A stretch of 64,000 bases of DNA. It comes from Undibacterium cyanobacteriorum (GTDB lineage Bacteria > Pseudomonadota > Gammaproteobacteria > Burkholderiales > Burkholderiaceae_D). This document shows positions 18,023-27,301 of the stretch, in pieces. Position numbers and translations under genes: made by a program. The first letter of the stretch is position 1; each line of letters begins with the position of its first letter. Location: the NCBI RefSeq assembly GCF_031326225.1, contig NZ_CP133720.1, forward strand, positions 2,728,001 to 2,792,000, read 5' to 3'. The notes under the pieces were generated by a model that searched no databases, had not been told where the DNA came from, and saw nothing but the letters and a program-made list of their open reading frames with translations.

Positions 18023-19042
18023 TTAGCGCCTCCTCAATTGGTGCAATTGGAATAAGAAGACCGGAACGCCGATCAAGGCCGTGATCACGCCAACCGGTAA
18101 CTGATGCGGTGCGGCGACCGTACGCGCCAAGGTGTCGGCAAACACGAGGAAAGCGCCACCACCTAGACTGGCTAATGGGATCAATAAACGATGATCTGGT
18201 CCAAACTTAAAACGGCAAGCATGAGGAATAATTAAACCGACAAATCCTATGCTACCTGCTGTGCTCACCGCACTCGCGGTCAACAAAGCAGCGCAAACAA
18301 ATAAAAGTTTGCGTAGTGCTCCCACATTCACGCCAAGAGCGCGGGCATTATCAGCATGCATCGCCGCGATATTGATGGCACGGGACTTCAATAACATCAA
18401 ACCCGCAACGCCGAGCCAAATCGCCCAAGCCAGATAGCGCGGTTGGGTATTCGACAAATCGCCAATCATCCAAAACACCATGCCGCGCAAACTTTGATCA
18501 GGAGCGATCGACAACAACAGCGTCACCACCGCACCGCAACCAGCGGCCACAATGACGCCCGTCAACAATAGTAAGGGCGCACTGCCTTCAGCACTACCCG
18601 CGCCACGAAAATCACGGTAAGCCAGCGCAAACAAAAGCGCGGCCACACTCATCGCGCCGCCAAATGCAGCAAGGTCAACCAGTGCTCCAGCGCCGACGAA
18701 CAAAATCACAGAAAGCGCTCCAACCGAAGCGCCACCTGATAAACCAAGCACATAGGGATCCGCGAGCGGATTACGCAGCAAGGCCTGCATCAAAACGCCG
18801 GATAAGGCCAGCGTCGCTCCGGTGACAAACGCACATAGAGCGCGAAACAAGCGTAGGTCGAGCACGCTGCTGGCAAGACTCGTGTTCTGGCCTCGCAATA
18901 CATCTTGGAAAGCACCGATCAGTTCAGCCCAGCTTAAGCTGACTGAGCCAGTGATACAGGCAAACAGGATGCTCAGCAAAGAGAGCAAGCACATAGCCGT
19001 CAACAGGGCGATGGCACGACGTGCTGTCATCAATTGCGGCAT
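18023..19042 (-). CDS. btuC: Corrinoid/iron-type ABC transporter permease
   Basis: A 339-residue FecCD/BtuC-type inner-membrane permease with about nine to ten hydrophobic helices. Family motifs are LRLFRALCAFVTGATLALSG, then LLRNPLADPYVLGLSGGASVG, the ATP-binding-protein contact region and GFVGLIIPHACR, followed by LPVGVITALIGVPVFLFQL at the C-terminus. ATG 19042 has a GAGGAGAT ribosome binding site; a start at 19099 lacks one. It pairs with btuD, one nucleotide downstream, for uptake of cobalamin or precursors delivered by BtuB. Confidence 0.9.
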   Translation of the reverse strand: MPQLMTARRAIALLTAMCLLSLLSILFACITGSVSLSWAELIGAFQDVLRGQNTSLASSVLDLRLFRALCAFVTGATLALSGVLMQALLRNPLADPYVLGLSGGASVGALSVILFVGAGALVDLAAFGGAMSVAALLFALAYRDFRGAGSAEGSAPLLLLTGVIVAAGCGAVVTLLLSIAPDQSLRGMVFWMIGDLSNTQPRYLAWAIWLGVAGLMLLKSRAINIAAMHADNARALGVNVGALRKLLFVCAALLTASAVSTAGSIGFVGLIIPHACRFKFGPDHRLLIPLASLGGGAFLVFADTLARTVAAPHQLPVGVITALIGVPVFLFQLHQLRRR

Positions 19043-19142
19043 GTTGATCTCCTCACTTTGTAATCTACCTTGATGGATGAGATCATCCAGCACGACCACA
19101 ACGACATGTTGGCCGCACTAGATTGATCTCACACTGTCCTTC

Positions 19143-21008
19143 TTAGTTCGACCCCATACTCAGAGCAATAAAGAACTTCGAGCCTGGCGTATTGTAATTG
19201 CGTGCCAACTCATACTTCTTGTCTGCAATATTGTTCCAACGCGCGAGTACGCTCCAATTTTTGGCGAACTGATAGCTGCTCACCAAGTTCAAAAGACCAT
19301 AGCCACCTAAACGGTTCTTGTTGGCTTGATCGTCAAAACGTTCGCCCGACAATACGTTCTCAATGCCGAAACTCCATTGATTCCAACGATAATCAGCACC
19401 CAAGGTTGCATGTTGCTTTGCGCGGCGAGGCAAACGATTACCGGTCAAATCGTCTTTAGGATCTTGCAAGTCGACACTAGCACGCAAGCGCAACTGGTCA
19501 AGTTTGGTACTGGCAGCAAAGGTCCAACCCGACAAGCTTGCTTTGTTGATGTTATAAGCGCAGCCATATTTGTGGGTACTCTGTTGCACTGGGCATGGGT
19601 TTGCAGTCGCTAACAAATCAGTGACTTTATTGTCGTAATAAACGCCGCTAAAGCTGTTGACATTGTCATCGTATAGAAAACCGATTTCCTTGTTCTTTCC
19701 AAGTTCTGGGCGGTTGGTTGAGATACCGTATCCTGGGTAATACAATTCATTAAAACTTGGAGCGCGGAAGCTTGTTCCATAGCTTACATTCGCACGTAAA
19801 TTTTCAGTCAAGCGATAACCGTAGGCCAAGTTATAAGTATTGTGAGATCCGAATTGAGAACTTTGGTCACGACGCACACTTGCGGTGGCCAAGTGAGCCT
19901 CTTGCTTCAAGGTGTAGGCTGCTGCATAAGAATTGGTATCACGCTCACCAGAAACACCCGCCGTAGTCGTTGTGACATCTTCATTACGTTTTTCCGCGAT
20001 CAGTTGCAAGACGTCACGTCCGAAACTGATATTGTTCTGCCAGGTCCAGCCTCGTTGCAGTGTTTCCGCTGAACTCTTGCCGTAAGAAGCATCGGTGAAC
20101 ACGCGGTCGTTACCACGTGCATATTGCAATTGAGTTTGCCAATCGCTGCTGAATTTACCCTTCAAAAATACCGCTGTATTTTCTAACTTTTGTTGATTGC
20201 GATCGTTGTAACTAGGTCCTGCGTCAAATTGCACATCGAGCGTGCTTTGCAGAAAAGTCACACCGAGCTTCCAATCGCTGTCAAATTTCCACGTCATATT
20301 TCCGCTGGCGCTTTTTTGCGTATAGCCATCTTTATCGAGATTGTAGGTGTACGCGCCTGCACCAGGTTTCGCTGCACTGAAGCCATCACTGCTTTCACGT
20401 GCAGCATTCAAGGCATAGCTAAAACTGCCGGCATCAGAACTAAAAATACCAGCATTCCACCTGCGCAAGCCATCACTACCGACGCCATAGCTGGCATTTG
20501 AGGTCGCTGCTTTGCTATCTTTTTTGGTGAACAGTTGAATCACGCCGCCCATAGCGTCAGCGCCATACAAGCTTGATAAAGGTCCGTACACAACTTCAAT
20601 GCGCTCGATCTGTGCTAAGGGAATCGTACTCCAGGTTGCACCACCGGTCGTCGAAGCACCGATCCGCACACCATCAATGAACACCACACTTTGCGCATTA
20701 CCTGCACCGCGAATAAAAATTGAGGCAACCGACCCCGCGCCGCCGGTACGTGAAATTTCGATACCTCGTTGTTGCTGCAAAAGATCGACCACTGTAGTCG
20801 CACCGGAGCGCGCAATTTCTTCAGCGGTGATCACCAAATTGTCGGCCAATACGTCTTTCGCGACTTGCGCCTGACGTCCTGCAGTGATAACAACCGTTTC
20901 GTTCGTATCGAAGTTTGCGGCCATTTGTGAAGATTGTGAATTTTGCGCTTGAGATGGGAATGCCGCAGCAACCGCAGCAGCGGTGGCCAAGAGTTTGAAA
21001 AAAGAGTT
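19143..21008 (-). CDS. btuB: TonB-dependent vitamin B12 receptor
   Basis: A 621-residue outer-membrane receptor. The signal peptide MNSFFKLLATAAAVAAAFPS is followed by a TonB-box-like ETVVITAGR at the mature N-terminus, then the plug (IARSGATTVVDLLQQQRGIE, FIRGAGNAQSVVFIDGVRIG, IERIEVVYGPLSSLYGADA with MGGVIQLFTKK) and a barrel ending in FFIALSMGSN. Length and motifs fit BtuB. A cobalamin riboswitch upstream confirms the assignment. It is the first gene of the B12 locus and delivers corrinoid to the btuC/btuD importer. Confidence 0.9.
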   Translation of the reverse strand, partial: NSFFKLLATAAAVAAAFPSQAQNSQSSQMAANFDTNETVVITAGRQAQVAKDVLADNLVITAEEIARSGATTVVDLLQQQRGIEISRTGGAGSVASIFIRGAGNAQSVVFIDGVRIGASTTGGATWSTIPLAQIERIEVVYGPLSSLYGADAMGGVIQLFTKKDSKAATSNASYGVGSDGLRRWNAGIFSSDAGSFSYALNAARESSDGFSAAKPGAGAYTYNLDKDGYTQKSASGNMTWKFDSDWKLGVTFLQSTLDVQFDAGPSYNDRNQQKLENTAVFLKGKFSSDWQTQLQYARGNDRVFTDASYGKSSAETLQRGWTWQNNISFGRDVLQLIAEKRNEDVTTTTAGVSGERDTNSYAAAYTLKQEAHLATASVRRDQSSQFGSHNTYNLAYGYRLTENLRANVSYGTSFRAPSFNELYYPGYGISTNRPELGKNKEIGFLYDDNVNSFSGVYYDNKVTDLLATANPCPVQQSTHKYGCAYNINKASLSGWTFAASTKLDQLRLRASVDLQDPKDDLTGNRLPRRAKQHATLGADYRWNQWSFGIENVLSGERFDDQANKNRLGGYGLLNLVSSYQFAKNWSVLARWNNIADKKYELARNYNTPGSKFFIALSMGSN

Positions 21009-21161
21009 CATACACATTTTGAAAAGTAAGGTCACAAGCAACCGAGATCCCCGTTGGGTGCTTGACTACAAAATGCGCGACGAAGGGTATCAAAAGAGAA
21101 CAACGGCAAGAGCGGATCTTGACGCACTCGAACATCCCCGTTCGCGGCACTTCACTTATTT

Positions 21162-21335
21162 TGGCCGGTATCCGGGCTGACAAGCATCACCTTCGAACCT
21201 TCCCATGCACAAAGCACAGTGGTCTTGAGCGGAGGCTGGCAGGAATATCCTGCGCTTGTTCACCGTTGCGGGGGCAGCACACGTTGGCAGATACTAAAAA
21301 TCGCGTCGTGTTTCCCGTTTAACCGCCAACATGAC
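21162..21335 (-). promoter_or_regulatory. Cobalamin (adenosylcobalamin) riboswitch
   Basis: Read on the minus strand, the conserved elements occur in order: GGTTAAACGGGAA, TGCTGCCCCCGCAACGGTGA, GACCACTG, then GAAGGTGATGCTTGTCAG and the B12 box CAGCCCGGATACCGGCC. Spacing matches the cobalamin aptamer. A short hairpin (CGAAC...GTTCG, about 21131-21146) follows and could be part of the expression platform. It should repress btuB, and probably the downstream importer and cob genes, when adenosylcobalamin is plentiful. Confidence 0.95.
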
Positions 21336-21481
21336 TATGTCGGCGAGCACCAAAACGTGCACATTTTAACGCGTAAGCGAATCAAGGACAAGGTAACAGA
21401 ATGACCCGGAAGTGTTCAATTGATGAAAACCTATGCGGCGTCAAGAAACGTCATGAAGGGTGTTATCTGCAATCGCCGCAA

Positions 21482-21832
21482 CTAAGGGTCCAACTTACTC
21501 GTCAATGAAACCCACGCAGCAAGAAGGTCTCGATGGAGTTCTGAGATCTCAACAAACTTGACGCCAACACGGAAAAAATCGCCACTGAGAATGCAATGCA
21601 AGACATGAACCTTACACGGCACCTTATACATCTCACGAATGTGATCAATGTGCGGAATTTCCAGCATCATTTGGTAGTCACGTGTGATTGCCGCTGGCTG
21701 CGGGCATTGGAACAAAATTCCCGAGTCAGAAATATTGATGACTTTAATCGGCAAAATAGAGCCATCGGCGGCGCGAAATGCGCCCCGCCATGTGACATTA
21801 ATACGAGGACTACGTCTTAACTCTAAGGCCAT
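21482..21832 (-). CDS. PilZ-domain protein
   Basis: A 116-residue single-domain PilZ protein. The c-di-GMP-binding signatures are visible: the RRSPRINVTW motif (RxxxR) and the NISDSGILF motif (D/NxSxxG) about 30 residues later. Such proteins bind cyclic di-GMP and control motility, pili or exopolysaccharide through partner proteins. The gene stands alone between the B12 riboswitch region and the terminator of the ABC operon, so the partner is unknown. Confidence 0.85.
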   Translation of the reverse strand: MALELRRSPRINVTWRGAFRAADGSILPIKVINISDSGILFQCPQPAAITRDYQMMLEIPHIDHIREMYKVPCKVHVLHCILSGDFFRVGVKFVEISELHRDLLAAWVSLTSKLDP

Positions 21833-21943
21833 ACTGTCAATCGGGATTAGTCATTACTTAAGAATAAACTTTACGCAAGGCAATATATTGCGTAACGTTA
21901 CCACGACTTCCGCAGCACAACCGCAAATAAGTGCAAAAAAGAC

Positions 21944-21966
21944 AGGAAGCGCTGAAAGCGCTTCCT
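21944..21966 (-). terminator. Intrinsic terminator of the ABC transporter operon
   Basis: AGGAAGCGCT (21944-21953) pairs perfectly with AGCGCTTCCT (21957-21966) around GAA. On the minus strand it is followed by GTCTTTTTTG, a clear T-tract. It lies about 90 nt downstream of the permease gene. Confidence 0.85.
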
Positions 21967-22057
21967 TATTTACAACACTCTTTCTTGTTAAGCGATCAAG
22001 CAATAGATCTGGAGAACTGAAACCTCACACTTTGTGATTGCATCAATGAATCGCTAT

Positions 22058-23734
22058 TTACGCTTTGCGCGACTTCCAAACATGATGGACGACCAAGGCT
22101 AACAAGGAAAGGCCCCCCATCTCCGCCAACAAACTCACCGTGGACATGGTCGCCGAATGGTTGTAACCAAATAAATCAACGATACCAATTTTCGTCGCTT
22201 GACTGGCGATATAAGTCCAAAACAAGAAGACTGCTAAGAAAGGACGGGCGTTGCGAGTGAGGCATCCCAATGCTGTCGCCATCGCGCTTACGGCGAAGAT
22301 CGCCAATACCATAACTTCAACAAAGAAGAACTGACTAGCAGCCAAGCGTGTCATTGATACACCGACGAACATGAAAGCCAAGAGAACGCAGGCGCAGTAG
22401 TGACGAACCAGACGCCGCGTACTTCCACCTTTTGCCACGCCAGTGAGGCTTTCCATTCCAGACTGGAAGTCGCGGGTGCTAATGTCGGCAATCAGCATTC
22501 CCCACGCAAGCACACCAAAAATTTGAACGACCACCAATTCCTTCAAGCCCACGCTCAAGCTCAACACATTCAAAGCGATTAAAGCGATCATCAGTATGGG
22601 CGCTGAAATTAAACTCAAAGCCACTTCGGCGATCACTTGGCCTATTGCATTTGGCAAGTACACCGATACCTTCATCAAGGGCTTCGCTATAAACGATAAA
22701 GGACGCGTCCAATCGTTCAGCATTTGGATTGGATTACGACGACGACGTGTTTGAGAAAGCTTAATCTTGTCGGATGAATAGCGGTGGAAAGTACGAACGC
22801 CAATCCAAAACGGCAGCAATGCTGTCAAGGCTGAGCCAACTCGCAATAAGGCCAATTTCAAAGTCCACAAGTTGCTCGGAAGGCGCCAAGGCTCCAAGGC
22901 GGGATCAAAGCTGCTGCCACCGAGTGAAAAGTTCGATGTACTGGTGTACGATTGGATATTCAGAATCGCCGTCATCAATCCGGTAAAGTCAAATACGAAC
23001 AACAGCTCGCCTGCCAAGCCACTCGGATGAATAATCTTCGTCAGCAAACTCATCTGCGCAACCCATAAGATGAAATACAAAAAGTCACCAAGCTTGCCCA
23101 TCAACCAAGGCACACTGTCAAACAGAATCGCGATACCGGTGACGTAACAAGCCAAGGGCAGATAAACCAAGGTGTAGGTCTGTAAGTATGGCCATAGTTC
23201 CAGTCCCGGTTCACCGCGCACCAACTGCAAGACCATGACGGTGAACATGCCGGTGTAGGCCAAGAGCATGAAGTAAGCCACGCCAGCAATCCAACGACTC
23301 ACGAGAAATACCGAATTCGGAATCGGACTACTACCAATCAAACTTCCGATTCCGGTTCGCACATCCTCAGCGACGCGACCACGCAATAAGTAAAAGCCCG
23401 CAAATAGCATAATGATGCCGAACAAGCAGGCACTGCCGAGAGCTAAGGCCGAACTGGTATAGAGCGTGCGACGATGGTTAATCACCATCATCGACACCCC
23501 GCTAGCTGGATCAGAAATGATGTTCCAACTAATCATGACCATCAAGAACAGTGCAAACAAGGTGGTCCAACGTCGCGCGCGCAAACGCAATTCCGTGGCG
23601 ATTAAGATTTTCATACTTGGCCAATACGCACGCATAGCTGAATTTTGATTGAGATGATTCGACACCGACCATGTATTTTCGAATGCTTTGATTGGTGTCA
23701 TAGTGGAAGCAGTATTCAGACTTGGATCAGACAT
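22058..23734 (-). CDS. ABC-2 type transporter permease
   Basis: A 558-residue membrane protein with about twelve hydrophobic segments. The first begins after residue 55 (RWTTLFALFLMVMISWNI) and a large loop follows. The layout fits an ABC-2 type permease made of two six-helix halves rather than an MFS carrier. The segment GRVAEDVRTGIGSLIGSSPI, near residue 120, is a cytosolic element seen in ABC-2 permeases linked to gldA/copper-type exporters. It overlaps the ATPase gene by 8 nt, so the two form an export system. The substrate is unknown. Confidence 0.75.
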   Translation of the reverse strand: MSDPSLNTASTMTPIKAFENTWSVSNHLNQNSAMRAYWPSMKILIATELRLRARRWTTLFALFLMVMISWNIISDPASGVSMMVINHRRTLYTSSALALGSACLFGIIMLFAGFYLLRGRVAEDVRTGIGSLIGSSPIPNSVFLVSRWIAGVAYFMLLAYTGMFTVMVLQLVRGEPGLELWPYLQTYTLVYLPLACYVTGIAILFDSVPWLMGKLGDFLYFILWVAQMSLLTKIIHPSGLAGELLFVFDFTGLMTAILNIQSYTSTSNFSLGGSSFDPALEPWRLPSNLWTLKLALLRVGSALTALLPFWIGVRTFHRYSSDKIKLSQTRRRRNPIQMLNDWTRPLSFIAKPLMKVSVYLPNAIGQVIAEVALSLISAPILMIALIALNVLSLSVGLKELVVVQIFGVLAWGMLIADISTRDFQSGMESLTGVAKGGSTRRLVRHYCACVLLAFMFVGVSMTRLAASQFFFVEVMVLAIFAVSAMATALGCLTRNARPFLAVFLFWTYIASQATKIGIVDLFGYNHSATMSTVSLLAEMGGLSLLALVVHHVWKSRKA

Positions 23735-24599
23735 GAGCGACCTCCTGCAGAGAGTAGCGTTGCGCCATTAAAGCGTCTTCCAGATTCGGCTCGCATGCTT
23801 GTGCTGCCCCCAAAGGTGATCGAGGGTGCGCAAAACGCACTTGATATTGATCGCCTTGGCGTATCGCCTGCAACACATTCACTTCCGCTTTCAAGGATTC
23901 GAGTTGTTTGGCATCGAGATCAACCGTCCAAATTTGACCACGTGCCTGTGCGATCATATTTTCTGGCGTATCAAAGCCAATCAGGCGTCCTTTACGCATA
24001 ATGGCGAGCTCACTGGCAACACTCTCAACATCGGAAACGATATGGGTCGACATGATGACTAACTTATCGTTACCCAATTCAGCCAAGAGATTCCTAAAGC
24101 GCAAGCGCTCTTCTGGATCCAACCCTGCGGTCGGCTCATCAACCACCAAAATATCGGGATCATTGAGGAGTGCCTGAGCGATTCCTAAACGACGACGCAT
24201 ACCGCCAGAAAACTGCGCCGCATTACGATGCGCATGCTCGCTCAAATTCACCAACTCTAATAAATCACGAATGCGACCGGGATTTCTAACGCCCTTCAGA
24301 CCAGCAAAATATTGCATTAATTCGAGAGCGCTTAAATTCGGATAAACACCAAAATCTTGCGGCAGAAAACCAAGACGGGTGCGCATCGCATCAGGATGTT
24401 TGACGATATCAACGCCTTGAAAAGTAATGGTGCCGCCAGTCGGTTTACTCAAGGTCGCAATCATTTGCATCAAGGTCGTTTTGCCTGCGCCATTGTGGCC
24501 AATCAAGCCAACCACGCCACGCTGCAACGATAAACTCACATCATCCACCGCTTTAAATTGAGGACCAAATTGCTTGACCAGATTTTTAATTTCTAACAT
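23727..24599 (-). CDS. ABC transporter ATP-binding protein
   Basis: A 290-residue ATPase of the CcmA/NatA-like drug and lipid export class. Walker A is GHNGAGKTTLMQMIATL, the Q-loop FLPQDFGVY, the signature FSGGMRRRLGIAQ, Walker B ILVVDEPTAGLDP and the switch STHIVSD. ATG 24599 is chosen because AAGGAGATTCAT lies directly before it. The 60-residue C-terminal extension is typical of ABC-2 exporters. Its partner permease follows with an 8 nt overlap. Confidence 0.9.
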   Translation of the reverse strand: MLEIKNLVKQFGPQFKAVDDVSLSLQRGVVGLIGHNGAGKTTLMQMIATLSKPTGGTITFQGVDIVKHPDAMRTRLGFLPQDFGVYPNLSALELMQYFAGLKGVRNPGRIRDLLELVNLSEHAHRNAAQFSGGMRRRLGIAQALLNDPDILVVDEPTAGLDPEERLRFRNLLAELGNDKLVIMSTHIVSDVESVASELAIMRKGRLIGFDTPENMIAQARGQIWTVDLDAKQLESLKAEVNVLQAIRQGDQYQVRFAHPRSPLGAAQACEPNLEDALMAQRYSLQEVAHV

Positions 24600-24892
24600 A
24601 TGAATCTCCTTCGTATTCGTGCCATGAGTGGTCGATGGTGGAACGATACGAAATCGTGGAGAGTGCTGCATTCAGTTTGAGATAAAGCGCAAAACGACGG
24701 GCATAAAGCGGAAAAAACGGTCACGAATGATGTTTAATCGATTGCACTTCGTCTTATCAATTCCTTACATTTCATTAAAATTCAATAAACTTTGTTCTTG
24801 AATACAACAAAGTCGATCAGCAGACGCGCCACGATCCGGACAGTTTGCATGGTTTGTGATTGAATCTCTCTATCGCATTCTGATCTTCGCTC

Positions 24893-27256
24893 ATGCATAA
24901 ACCACAGCTCAACATCGAAACCGAAGCTTTTTTGAAATGGCGCTGGTTAGCGACCTGGCTGCCCTTTCTCATGTTGATGGGATTCTTGGTTGTCACAGAA
25001 TTTGTCGTATTCGAAGAGCGCCAACGTCAAATCGCCCTGCGTCAGCAAGCCCTCTTCAGCCACACGGGCGAGATCCGGGTTTTAATTGAATCCGAACTGA
25101 ATTCCAGCATCCATTTGGCGACGGGCATGGTGTCCTACATTCAAGCCAAGAATGGGAAATACGACAAGCAAGAAATCCAAGCGTGGATGCAAAATCTACA
25201 AAAGTCCGAGACCAGCATTCGTAATATCGCTATTGCGCCCGATAACCGTATCCAGTTAGTAGCGCCACTTGAAGGTAATGAGTCAGCGATAGGGCTGTAC
25301 TATCCGGATAACCCCAGTCAGTGGCCGGCTGTCGAAAAAATTATTCGCGAGCGCAAACCGACCTTAGCAGGCCCTTTCGAACTCAAACAAGGCGGAGTTG
25401 GTTTAGCCTATCGCGTTCCCGTGTACCTCAGCGGCGACCAGTATTGGGGCCTGGTCAGCACAGTTCTCAAAGCGGAATCTGTTTTTGCCAAGGCGGAACT
25501 GCGAGCCAAAGACTTAGATATCGCAGTCGCTTTGATCGACCAAGAAACAGCGAACGGCAACAAGCCAGCCAAACAAATTTGGAGCACCAACAACTTCAAC
25601 GATAACAACGCACTTTCTTTCCGCATTGAGGTGCCTGGTCGAGACTTGGCACTCCAAGCGCAATATCTCAATACGTTAGAGAATCAATGGTATTTGTGGG
25701 GGCTAAGGATATTAGGGTGGATCACGGGCGGCATCGTCTCCGTTCTGGTCTTGAGAATTGTGCGCTCCTACCGACAACAAAAACTGGCGACCATCGCCCT
25801 CAGCGAGAGTCGTGAACAATTCATGCGTGCCTTCACGACGGCACCACAGGGCATGGCCTTACTTGGTATGGATGGAAAATGGTTGCGCATGAATCCGACA
25901 TTGCTGCAATTACTCCAATTTGAAGAAATCGATTTACAACAATCGAACAGCGTTGATCTCGCAGCAGAATTACATACCGAACGCTTACTACAACATTGGC
26001 GCCAACAGGATGAGTCGAGCTTGCAATACGAAATACCTTTGCATCGAAAAGACGGAACTCAAATTGACTGCATTATTAGTATCGCACTGGTCGAGAGCAA
26101 GAAACTCGTACAGTCTTATTGGATCTTGCAAGTGATCGATATCAGTGCTCGTATCGCAGCGGAAGCGCGTCTGCAAGACAGTGCCGAATATACACAGGCG
26201 ATTTTGGATAATGTCGCTGACGGAATTATGAGTATCGATTTACAAGGCAAAGTAAAGACCATTAATCCTGCGGGTTTAGCGATTTGGAAAATGCCGGAAA
26301 CCCAGTTTGTCCGAGAGAGTTTTATCGATCGTCTGCAATGTCACGAGCGGCCACAAATCTACGAGCAACTTCAGCATTTTCTTGAGGGCTGCGCATTACT
26401 ACGACCAGGGCAAATTGCTCCGCTCAATTTCGAAACCCAGATCACCGATCAATACGGCGACAAGATCGATATCGAAGTCAGCATTACCGCCACCGAACGA
26501 AAAGATCACGTGGAACTGATCGTCGTCGTGCGCGATATCAGCGCCCGCAAACGCCTAGAAATCATGCAGAGTGAATTCGTTTCGATTGTCAGCCATGAAT
26601 TGCGAACGCCACTGACATCGATTATTGGATCTCTCAAGTTAATCGACGGTGGCGTATTCGGAAAACTGCCGGTGGGGCTCGAAAAGATGGTGAGGATTGG
26701 TCTACAAAATGGCCAACACCTTGCTTTGATCATTAACGACATTCTCGATATGGACAAACTTGCTGCTGGCAAGATGGAGTTCACAATTGACGACCATGCG
26801 CTTGACCCATTGATCGCCACTGCAATGGAAAACAACCAAAGTTATGCCAAGCAATATCAAGTTCATTTTGACTATCGCTCGGACCCAGCTTTGTCGGTTC
26901 GTTGCGATGCCCAACGATTTCAACAAATCATGTCTAACCTTTTATCCAACGCTGCCAAGTATTCCAAGCCCGAAGGCAGAATCGATATTTTAGGTGAACC
27001 GATCGAGCAAGATGGAAAGCCTTTCATCAGGATCTCGGTACGTGATTATGGCGACGGCATCCCGCAACAGTATCAAGATAAGATTTTCAAGAAGTTCTCC
27101 CAAGTTGACGGTAGCAACACACGCAAAAAAGGTGGTACAGGATTGGGGCTATCGATCTGCAAAGAAATGGTGCAGCACATGGGCGGCAGCGTAGGCTTCG
27201 AATCACAGGAAGGACAAGGTTCCTGCTTCTATTTCTACTTACCTACGATCGCGTGA
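24893..27256 (+). CDS. Membrane sensor histidine kinase with CHASE and two PAS domains
   Basis: A 787-residue hybrid-free sensor kinase. Transmembrane helix 1 (about 17-40) and helix 2 (about 264-290) bracket a periplasmic CHASE-type domain (IRNIAIAPDNRIQLVAPLEG and GLAYRVPVYLSG). Two PAS domains follow (about 305-420 and 430-550). The dimerisation domain has the phospho-acceptor His568 in SHELRTPLTS, and the ATPase domain has the N box (LLSNAAKYS), G1 (DYGDGIPQ) and G2 (GGTGLGLSI). There is no receiver domain, and no response regulator gene is adjacent, so the partner is encoded elsewhere. The ligand is unknown. Confidence 0.9.
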   Translation: MHKPQLNIETEAFLKWRWLATWLPFLMLMGFLVVTEFVVFEERQRQIALRQQALFSHTGEIRVLIESELNSSIHLATGMVSYIQAKNGKYDKQEIQAWMQNLQKSETSIRNIAIAPDNRIQLVAPLEGNESAIGLYYPDNPSQWPAVEKIIRERKPTLAGPFELKQGGVGLAYRVPVYLSGDQYWGLVSTVLKAESVFAKAELRAKDLDIAVALIDQETANGNKPAKQIWSTNNFNDNNALSFRIEVPGRDLALQAQYLNTLENQWYLWGLRILGWITGGIVSVLVLRIVRSYRQQKLATIALSESREQFMRAFTTAPQGMALLGMDGKWLRMNPTLLQLLQFEEIDLQQSNSVDLAAELHTERLLQHWRQQDESSLQYEIPLHRKDGTQIDCIISIALVESKKLVQSYWILQVIDISARIAAEARLQDSAEYTQAILDNVADGIMSIDLQGKVKTINPAGLAIWKMPETQFVRESFIDRLQCHERPQIYEQLQHFLEGCALLRPGQIAPLNFETQITDQYGDKIDIEVSITATERKDHVELIVVVRDISARKRLEIMQSEFVSIVSHELRTPLTSIIGSLKLIDGGVFGKLPVGLEKMVRIGLQNGQHLALIINDILDMDKLAAGKMEFTIDDHALDPLIATAMENNQSYAKQYQVHFDYRSDPALSVRCDAQRFQQIMSNLLSNAAKYSKPEGRIDILGEPIEQDGKPFIRISVRDYGDGIPQQYQDKIFKKFSQVDGSNTRKKGGTGLGLSICKEMVQHMGGSVGFESQEGQGSCFYFYLPTIA

Positions 27257-27301
27257 CCCAATTTCAAAGAATGGGTCAACAAAATCTCAGGAAGACCTAG
27301 T

